A DNA stretch of 64,000 nucleotides from an uncultured Verrucomicrobiota bacterium (lineage in GTDB: Bacteria; Verrucomicrobiota; Verrucomicrobiia; Opitutales; Opitutaceae), in NCBI GenBank assembly GCA_903869675.1, contig CAIQAB010000017.1, positions 186,001 to 250,000 on the forward strand, given 5' to 3'. The notes beneath the pieces are model-generated. The model was not told the DNA's origin, made no database searches, and was given only the letters and a program-made list of their open reading frames with translations. A program made the position numbers and the translations under genes. Of the stretch, positions 58,774 through 64,000 are shown piece by piece. Numbering within the stretch: the stretch's first letter is position 1; the number at the start of each line of letters is the position of its first letter.

Positions 58774-59724
58774 ATGATCGTCACCACCGCCCAGCTCTTC
58801 AAACACGCCTACGGCAAATACGCCATCGGCGCCTACAATATCAATAACGCCGAGCAGGCCATGGGTCTGTTCAAGGGCGCGATCGATTCCCAAGCCCCCT
58901 TCATCATCCAGATCTCGAAAGGCGCCCGCAACTACACCGATAAGCGCATGCTCGAGGCCATCATCCGCGCCGCCGGCGATATTTTCCCCGAGGCGATTTT
59001 CGCCGTCCACCTCGACCACGGCGACGAGGCCACCTGCTATGATTGTATCGATTCCGGCTTCTTCAGCTCCGTGATGATCGACGCCTCCCACGACCCCTTC
59101 GAAAAGAACGTCGAGATCACCAAGCGCGTCGTCGAGCGCGCCCACGCCAAGGGCCTCTCCGTCGAGGCCGAACTCGGCATGCTTGGCGGCGTCGAGGAAG
59201 ATATCGTCGTCGAGGAAGGCCACTCCTGCCTCACCGACCCGGCCGAGGCCGAGGAGTTTGTTAAACAAACCGGCTGCGACTCCCTCGCCTGCGCCATCGG
59301 CACCTCCCACGGCGCCTTCAAATTCAAAGGCAAACAGTCCCTCCACTTCGACGTCCTCGAGAAGATCAAGGCCCGCATGAACGGCTTCCCGCTCGTCATG
59401 CACGGCTCCAGCTCCGTCCCGCAGGACGAAGTCGCCCGCATCAACGCCGCCGGCGGCACCATCGCCGGCTCCATGGGCGTCGACGTAAACGAATACCTCC
59501 CCGCCGCCAAACTTGGCGTCACCAAGATCAATATCGATACCGACGGCCGCCTCGTCTGGACCCGCGTGCACCGCGAGTTCTTCCGCGATAAGCCCGCCGA
59601 GTTCGACTTCCGCCCGCCCGGCAAAATTTTCATCGTGGAATACGCGAAGTTTATCGCCAGCCGCAACGTCCTCCTCGGCAGCGCCGGCCAACTGGCCGAC
59701 CTCCGCGCCAGCCTGACCAAATAA
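58774..59724 (+). CDS. fba: Class II fructose-bisphosphate aldolase
   Basis: A 316-residue zinc aldolase. The metal and substrate segments AVHLDHGDEA near 73, SVMIDASHDPFEKN near 93, VEAELGMLGGVEED near 131, GTSHGAFKF near 178 and MHGSSSVPQDEV near 209 are characteristic. It interconverts fructose 1,6-bisphosphate and the triose phosphates, next to enolase functionally although 50 kb away. It is a single-gene unit ending in a strong terminator. Confidence 0.96.
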   Translation: MIVTTAQLFKHAYGKYAIGAYNINNAEQAMGLFKGAIDSQAPFIIQISKGARNYTDKRMLEAIIRAAGDIFPEAIFAVHLDHGDEATCYDCIDSGFFSSVMIDASHDPFEKNVEITKRVVERAHAKGLSVEAELGMLGGVEEDIVVEEGHSCLTDPAEAEEFVKQTGCDSLACAIGTSHGAFKFKGKQSLHFDVLEKIKARMNGFPLVMHGSSSVPQDEVARINAAGGTIAGSMGVDVNEYLPAAKLGVTKINIDTDGRLVWTRVHREFFRDKPAEFDFRPPGKIFIVEYAKFIASRNVLLGSAGQLADLRASLTK

Positions 59725-59752
59725 TCCCCCCCGCCAAAGGGCTGGTTCAAAA

Positions 59753-59787
59753 AGCCCGTGGTGCCTTGGCATCACGGGCTCTTTTTT
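59753..59787 (+). terminator. Intrinsic terminator of fba
   Basis: A 13-bp stem (59753-59765 with 59768-59780, one G-T wobble) is followed by CTTTTTT. It lies about 30 bases after the fba stop. Confidence 0.9.
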
Positions 59788-59890
59788 ACTCCAGCTGAAG
59801 CTTGGATACCACTAACTCCCGGTGCGATTGAACCCTAGCACGCAAAGGCGGCGCTAGGCCCCAAAGGCGGCCTTTCGAGTCAAACAAACC

Positions 59891-59924
59891 AGGCCGAGTG
59901 CGCGCTTTGCGCATTACCCGGCCT
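59891..59924 (-). terminator. Probable terminator of cysK
   Basis: Arms AGGCCG and CGGCCT with inner GCGC/GCGC pairing form a long imperfect hairpin 26 bases beyond the minus-strand cysK stop. The T run is weak (GTTTGTTTG on the minus strand), so strength is uncertain. Confidence 0.55.
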
Positions 59925-59949
59925 GCCCAACCCCTCGACGGGGCCCGGC

Positions 59950-60924
59950 TTACTTGGCAAACAGCGAGTCGATGTTGTCGCTCTCGACCTCGATGTCCGC
60001 AAAGAGCCAGGAAGACAGGTAGCGCTCGGCGCACGAGGGCACGATCACCACGATGGTCTTGCCCGCGTTCTCGGAGCGCTTGGCCAATTCAAGGGCCGCC
60101 CAGATGGCCGCACCGGAAGAGATGCCCACCGGAATGCCATCCTGGGTGCTCACCTGCTTCGAGACCGGACCCGAGTCGGCCTCCTTTACCTGAATGATCT
60201 CATCAATCAACTTGGTGTTAAGCACCGCCGGCACGAAACCCGCGCCGATACCCTGCAACTTGTGCGGGCCGGGCTGACCACCCGAGAGCACAGGCGACCC
60301 GGCCGGCTCCACTGCGACGATTTTCACTGCGGGCTTCTTTTCCTTCAGCACCTCGCCGACACCCGTGATGGTGCCACCGGTGCCCACACCGGAGACAACG
60401 ATGTCCACCTTGCCGTCCGTGTCGTTCCAAATTTCCAAGGCCGTCGTGCGGCGATGAATCGCGGGATTGTCCGGATTGGCGAACTGCTGCAGGATGACAC
60501 TGTTGGGGATTTTGGCATTCAGCTCCTCGGCCTTCGCGATCGCGCCCTTCATGCCCTTGGGCCCCTCGGTCAGCACCAGCTTGGCACCGAGGATCTTGAG
60601 CAGCTTGCGACGCTCCAAAGACATGGTCTCCGGCATAGTCAGAATGAGCTTCAGACCCTTGGCCGCCGCCACAAAGGCGAGCGCGATGCCGGTATTCCCG
60701 GAGGTCGGCTCAATCAGGATCGTGCTCGCATTGATCCGGCCGCTCTTCAAGGCCTCGTCGATCATGGCGTTGCCGATGCGGTCCTTCACGCTCGCGAGGG
60801 GATTAAAGAACTCCAGCTTCAGGAGGATCTCCGCCTGCGCTCCATGCGCCGCCGCCGTGCGGTTCAAACGCACCAATGGCGTGTTGCCGATCGTTTCCGT
60901 GATGTCGTTATAGATACGTGCCAT
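59950..60924 (-). CDS. cysK: Cysteine synthase A
   Basis: A 324-residue O-acetylserine sulfhydrylase. The PLP lysine Lys47 is in [17 protein letters not shown] (near 74) binds substrate, and [15 protein letters not shown] near 175 binds the cofactor phosphate. It forms cysteine from O-acetylserine and sulfide. The preceding in-frame codons (20 residues upstream) are AT-rich promoter DNA, so the ATG before [17 protein letters not shown] is used. It is divergent from the metal ABC transporter with a 163-base gap. Confidence 0.97.
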   Translation of the reverse strand: MARIYNDITETIGNTPLVRLNRTAAAHGAQAEILLKLEFFNPLASVKDRIGNAMIDEALKSGRINASTILIEPTSGNTGIALAFVAAAKGLKLILTMPETMSLERRKLLKILGAKLVLTEGPKGMKGAIAKAEELNAKIPNSVILQQFANPDNPAIHRRTTALEIWNDTDGKVDIVVSGVGTGGTITGVGEVLKEKKPAVKIVAVEPAGSPVLSGGQPGPHKLQGIGAGFVPAVLNTKLIDEIIQVKEADSGPVSKQVSTQDGIPVGISSGAAIWAALELAKRSENAGKTIVVIVPSCAERYLSSWLFADIEVESDNIDSLFAK

Positions 60925-61041
60925 GTTAGGTATGTGGGTTAACTTACCAAAGATTAAATAGCCTATCGTCGCGCGAAGCAAATCCGAACTAAGCCTGCAC
61001 CCGATAATGACGCAAAAAAACCTTAAATATATCGTAGCAAC

Positions 61042-61078
61042 TATAAATGTTAGTTGATCCTAAATCTAACTCTGTTAG
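61042..61078. promoter_or_regulatory. Candidate promoter and metalloregulator operator before the metal ABC operon
   Basis: TATAAA at 61042-61047 fits a -10 box. Right after it lie GTTAG (61049-61053), CTAAC (61066-61070) and GTTAG (61074-61078), giving two overlapping dyads: GTTAG-N12-CTAAC and CTAAC-N3-GTTAG. TTAG-N6-CTAA inside the first resembles DtxR/MntR-type operators. A repressor here would cover the transcription start. No regulator gene is nearby. Confidence 0.45.
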
Positions 61079-61087
61079 CAATCTCTC

Positions 61088-62020
61088 ATGCCGCTCCTTT
61101 CCCAGTGCCACCGTCGCCTCGCTGCCGGTCTGGCGCTGGCCTGTCTCGTGGCCGCCCCCGCCCTTTATTCGGCCGATTCCCCGGCTAAACGCCTGCGCGT
61201 CCTGACGACCTTCACCATCCTCGCCGACATGGCCCGCAACGTCGCCGGAGAGGTCGCCGACGTCGAATCGCTCACCAAACCCGGCGCCGAGATCCACGGC
61301 TACGAACCCACCCCGGGAGACATCGTTCGCGCCTCCCACGCCGACCTCGTGCTGTGGAACGGGCTCCATCTCGAGCGCTGGTTCGAGAAATTCTTCGCCA
61401 ACGTCCGCGACGTGCCCTCCGCCGTGCTCACCGAGGGCATCGAGCCGATCTCCATCTCCGCCGGCCCCTACGCCGGCAAACCCAACCCCCACGCCTGGAT
61501 GTCCCCCGCAGTCGCGCTGGTTTACGTGGCGAACATCCGCGCCGCCCTGACCCGGGCCGACCCCGGCCACGCCGCCGCTTACGCCGCCAACGCAGCCTCC
61601 TACGCGGAAAAAATCCGCGCCCTCGACCCCCCCGTGCGCGCCCGCCTCGCCCGCATCCCCGAGCACCAGCGCACGCTCGTCACCAGCGAGGGCGCCTTTG
61701 CGTATCTGTGCCGTGACTACGGGCTGAGCCCTCTTTACCTCTGGCCGATCAACGCCGACGCCCAGGGCACGCCCCGCCAGGTCCGCGCCGTCATAGACGC
61801 CGTCCGCGCCGCCGGCATCCCGGTGGTGTTCAGCGAGAGCACCATCAGCCCCAAGCCCGCCCAACAGGTGGCCCGCGAGACCGGCGCCCGCTACGGCGGC
61901 GTGCTCTACGTGGACTCGTTGACCGGCCCCTCCGGCCCCGCCCCCACCTACCTCGCCCTGCTTGAAGTCAACGCCCGCACCATCGTAACCGGCTTCCTCG
62001 GTCCGGAGGCCGCGCCATGA
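61088..62020 (+). CDS. Mn/Fe-type metal ABC transporter, substrate-binding lipoprotein-family protein
   Basis: A 310-residue cluster A-I binding protein. The signal peptide (1 to about 29) precedes the metal-binding domain. Metal ligands by family alignment are His70 ([12 protein letters not shown]), His135 (PNPHAWMSP), Glu201 (TSEGAFAY) and Asp276 (YVDSL). The Glu at the third site and the EPTPGD segment fit manganese or iron binders (SitA/YfeA) rather than zinc ones, which carry a His. It heads an operon with the ATPase and permeases. Confidence 0.9.
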   Translation: MPLLSQCHRRLAAGLALACLVAAPALYSADSPAKRLRVLTTFTILADMARNVAGEVADVESLTKPGAEIHGYEPTPGDIVRASHADLVLWNGLHLERWFEKFFANVRDVPSAVLTEGIEPISISAGPYAGKPNPHAWMSPAVALVYVANIRAALTRADPGHAAAYAANAASYAEKIRALDPPVRARLARIPEHQRTLVTSEGAFAYLCRDYGLSPLYLWPINADAQGTPRQVRAVIDAVRAAGIPVVFSESTISPKPAQQVARETGARYGGVLYVDSLTGPSGPAPTYLALLEVNARTIVTGFLGPEAAP

Positions 62021-62949
62021 AACCAGCCACTGAACCACCGCTTACCCTCGTCGCCCGCGGGGTGACGGTGACCTACCCGAACGGCCACGCCGCCCTCGCC
62101 GACGCCAGTTTTGCCCTCGCAGGCGGCACCATCTGCGCCCTCGTCGGGGTCAACGGCTCCGGCAAATCCACCTTGTTCAAGGCCCTCATGGGATTCGTCA
62201 CCCCCAGCGCCGGCGCCGTGACGATCTCCGACGCACCCGTCCGCGAAGCCCTACGCCGCGGCTGGGTCGCCTACGTCCCTCAGGCCGAGGAGGTCGACTG
62301 GACCTTTCCGGTGAACGTGCACGACGTCGTGATGATGGGCCGCTACGGCTACATGAATTTCCTCCGCCTGCCGCGGGCCGTGGATCGCGAAGCCGTCGCC
62401 GACGCCCTTCACCGCGTGGGCCTGTGGGAACTGCGCGACCGCCAGATCGGCGAGTTGTCCGGCGGCCAGAAAAAACGCGTGTTCGTGGCCCGCGCCCTCG
62501 CCCAGCAGGGCCGCATCATCCTGCTCGACGAGCCTTTCACGGGCGTCGACGTGAAAACCGAGGAAGCCATCGTCACCCTCCTCCGCGAGTTGCGCGCCGA
62601 GGGCCGCCTCATCCTCGTCTCGACCCACAACCTCGGCTCCGTCCCCGAGTTTTGCGATCAAGTCGTGCTGATCAACCGCACCGTGCTCGCCTGCGGCCCG
62701 ACGTCGGAGGTGTTCACCGCCGAGAACCTGCAACGCGCCTTTGGCGGCGCCCTCCGCCACTTCGACCTGTCCCGCTCCACCGTCGAGGCCCACGACGGCC
62801 GTCAAGTGACCGTGCTCACCGACGACGAGCGTCCGCTCGTGCTCGGCCAGGGCGGCCACCTCGAATACCGCGACCGCTCCGCCCATGAAAAACTCGTCGC
62901 CGACCGCGAGGCGGGGAAGGAGCTTGGGAGGGGTAAAAGTAGCGAGTAG
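62017..62949 (+). CDS. Metal ABC transporter ATP-binding protein (SitB/MntB-like)
   Basis: A 310-residue ATPase. Walker [10 protein letters not shown] near residue 43, [20 protein letters not shown] near 86, signature [10 protein letters not shown] and Walker [12 protein letters not shown] are typical of the Mn/Fe/Zn family. It overlaps the binding-protein gene by four bases. The last residues (GKSSE then TAG) are read from the flanking TAGCGAGTAG-type palindrome, so the natural C-terminus has probably been extended by the element. Confidence 0.93.
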   Translation: MKPATEPPLTLVARGVTVTYPNGHAALADASFALAGGTICALVGVNGSGKSTLFKALMGFVTPSAGAVTISDAPVREALRRGWVAYVPQAEEVDWTFPVNVHDVVMMGRYGYMNFLRLPRAVDREAVADALHRVGLWELRDRQIGELSGGQKKRVFVARALAQQGRIILLDEPFTGVDVKTEEAIVTLLRELRAEGRLILVSTHNLGSVPEFCDQVVLINRTVLACGPTSEVFTAENLQRAFGGALRHFDLSRSTVEAHDGRQVTVLTDDERPLVLGQGGHLEYRDRSAHEKLVADREAGKELGRGKSSE

Positions 62950-63060
62950 CGGCTAGTGAGTAGAGAGCATCCACCCCAACCATCTCTCCCCCATCTTTTC
63001 CGTCTACTCGCTACCTGCTACTGCCTTCCCCTACTCGCTACCCGCTACTCGCTACTTCCC
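62932..63060. repeat. Intergenic imperfect palindrome, TAGCGAGTAG family, copy 3
   Basis: The longest copy. Left arm GTAAAAGTAGCGAGTAGCGG with CTAGTGAGTAGAGAG; right arm contains CTACTCGCTAC twice plus CCGCTACTCGCTACTTCCC. The arms are reverse-complementary in theme, with the word present several times per arm. It overlaps the last codons of the ATPase gene and fills the gap to the permease. Confidence 0.8.
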
Positions 63061-63068
63061 CTCCCCCC

Positions 63069-63929
63069 ATGCTAGAACCCTTCTCCTACGACTACATGCT
63101 GACCGCCCTTTGGGTGAGCACGCTGATCGGCGCGGTCTGCGGGTTGCTGTCGGGATTCATCACCCTGAAAGGCTGGTCGCTGATGGGCGACGCGCTGTCC
63201 CATGCCGTCGTGCCGGGGGTGGCGCTGGCCTACCTCGCGGGTCTGCCCTTCGCCCTGGGTGCATTCACCAGCGGCCTGCTCGCCGCCGCCGCCATGTCGT
63301 TCGTGAAGCTCAAAACCCCGGTGCGCGAAGACGCCGTGATCGGCGTGGTGTTCACCGCCTTTTTTGCATTGGGCATCCTTCTGATCTCGCTCTTCCCAGC
63401 CCAGCTCGACCTGAAGAGCATCATCTTCGGCAACATCCTCGCCATCGCCCCCGGCGACGTCGTGCAACTGGTGGCGATCTCCGCCGTGTGCGTCGTGGTG
63501 CTCGCCTTGCAATGGAGGGACCTCCTGCTTTTCAGCTTCGACCCCAACCAAGCCCGCACCCTCGGGCTGCCCGTGCGCCGCCTGCACCTCACCCTGCTGC
63601 TGTTGCTTTCCGCCACCACGGTGGCCGCGCTCCAGGCGGTCGGCGCCATCCTCGTGGTCGCGATGCTCATCACCCCGGGCGCCACCGCCTACCTGTTGAC
63701 CGACCGCTTCGGCCGCATGCTGCTGCTGGGCTCCGCCATCGGCGCGGTCACCGCGTTCGCCGGGGCCTACGCCAGCTACTTCCTCGATGGCGCCACCGGC
63801 GGGTGCATCGTGGTGCTCCAGACCCTCGGCTTTTTCCTGGCCTTCCTGTTCGGCCCGAAGCACGGCCTGCTCGCCGCCGGCCGCGCCCGCCGTCGGCGGT
63901 GCCTGATCCCGCCCGCCCTCGCGCCATGA
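63069..63929 (+). CDS. Metal ABC transporter permease (SitC/MntC-like)
   Basis: A 286-residue inner-membrane permease of the ABC-3 family. Characteristic stretches are GLLSGFITLKGWSLMGDALSH near 26, PVREDAVIGVVFTAFFALG near 84 and VGAILVVAMLITPGATAYL near 191. Eight to nine hydrophobic segments are visible. The stop overlaps the start of a second permease gene by four bases, as in sitCD. Confidence 0.93.
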   Translation: MLEPFSYDYMLTALWVSTLIGAVCGLLSGFITLKGWSLMGDALSHAVVPGVALAYLAGLPFALGAFTSGLLAAAAMSFVKLKTPVREDAVIGVVFTAFFALGILLISLFPAQLDLKSIIFGNILAIAPGDVVQLVAISAVCVVVLALQWRDLLLFSFDPNQARTLGLPVRRLHLTLLLLLSATTVAALQAVGAILVVAMLITPGATAYLLTDRFGRMLLLGSAIGAVTAFAGAYASYFLDGATGGCIVVLQTLGFFLAFLFGPKHGLLAAGRARRRRCLIPPALAP

Positions 63930-64000
63930 ACGCCGCCACCCTGCTCGAACCCTTCCGGCACGAGTTCATGCTGCACGCCTTTGCCGCCGGCAGCCTGGTC
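63926..64000 (+). CDS. Second metal ABC permease (SitD-like), truncated by the window end
   Basis: Only the first 25 codons are present: MNAATLLEPFRHEFMLHAFAAG followed by the edge. The N-terminus LLEPFRHEFMLHAF is like that of the previous permease (LEPFSYDYMLTA), so this is a paralogous second permease. A two-permease operon is the SitABCD arrangement for Mn and Fe. Confidence 0.7.
   Translation, partial: MNAATLLEPFRHEFMLHAFAAGSLV

Overview
The window is GC-rich chromosomal DNA that looks like a Verrucomicrobiota genome, most likely an Opitutaceae-like member. Evidence for this is the PEP-CTERM sorting tails (one PEPSTYG-type), autotransporter-type beta-strand repeat proteins, a pseudopilin beside a giant repeat protein, DUF1080 and DUF2264 proteins, LPS-export genes showing a Gram-negative envelope, and RNases HII and HIII lying together. 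Placement below phylum is inference. Shine-Dalgarno sequences are almost absent: most starts follow C-rich leaders such as CCCC-ATG.

Layout. 1-2.8 kb: a LysR regulator divergent from an SbtA-type bicarbonate transporter, then an alpha/beta hydrolase. 3-8.9 kb: a complete branched-chain amino-acid type ABC transporter (substrate-binding protein, LivH, LivM, LivG, LivF) with a Tat-exported DUF2264 protein inserted between the two ATPases. 9-10.3 kb: enolase. 10.3-19.2 kb: an accessory stretch with gene-poor gaps, a secreted ParB-like/beta-repeat/PEP-CTERM protein, RNases HII and HIII, MutY, a GH5 glycosidase and a small PEP-CTERM protein.

19.2-24.8 kb: a fused E1 dehydrogenase, KdsC, LptC, LptA, LptB and HPr kinase (Kdo/LPS export and carbon regulation). 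24.8-31.9 kb (minus strand): nusA-infB-rbfA-nrnA-truB-ribF, the classical translation/transcription operon, without rimP or rpsO. 32-38 kb: DUF2851 and NYN proteins, then a plus-strand SPFH/small membrane protein/GT2/DUF1080 operon, an NtrC-type regulator and tRNA-Ser(UGA). 38.5-44.5 kb: a 1703-residue surface protein and a pseudopilin.

44.8-49.4 kb: two DEAD-box helicases flanking a nucleotidyltransferase-GHMP kinase fusion. 49.5-54.5 kb: MlaC, MlaA, a phosphomannose isomerase-like enzyme, ObgE and SufS. 54.7-61 kb: a long topoisomerase III, an unrecognised membrane-anchored protein, class II fructose-bisphosphate aldolase and CysK. 61-64 kb: a Mn/Fe-type ABC transporter whose second permease runs off the window.

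Most of the content is housekeeping. The features least well explained by known families are: intergenic imperfect palindromes built from TAGCGAGTAG-like words (23.66, 27.97 and 62.93 kb, with a possible relative at 5.08 kb); the secreted ParB-like fusion; the nucleotidyltransferase-GHMP kinase fusion; a strong terminator hairpin about 20 bases before nusA; and the DUF2264 gene inside the liv operon. I saw no CRISPR array, phage, insertion sequence or defence island.
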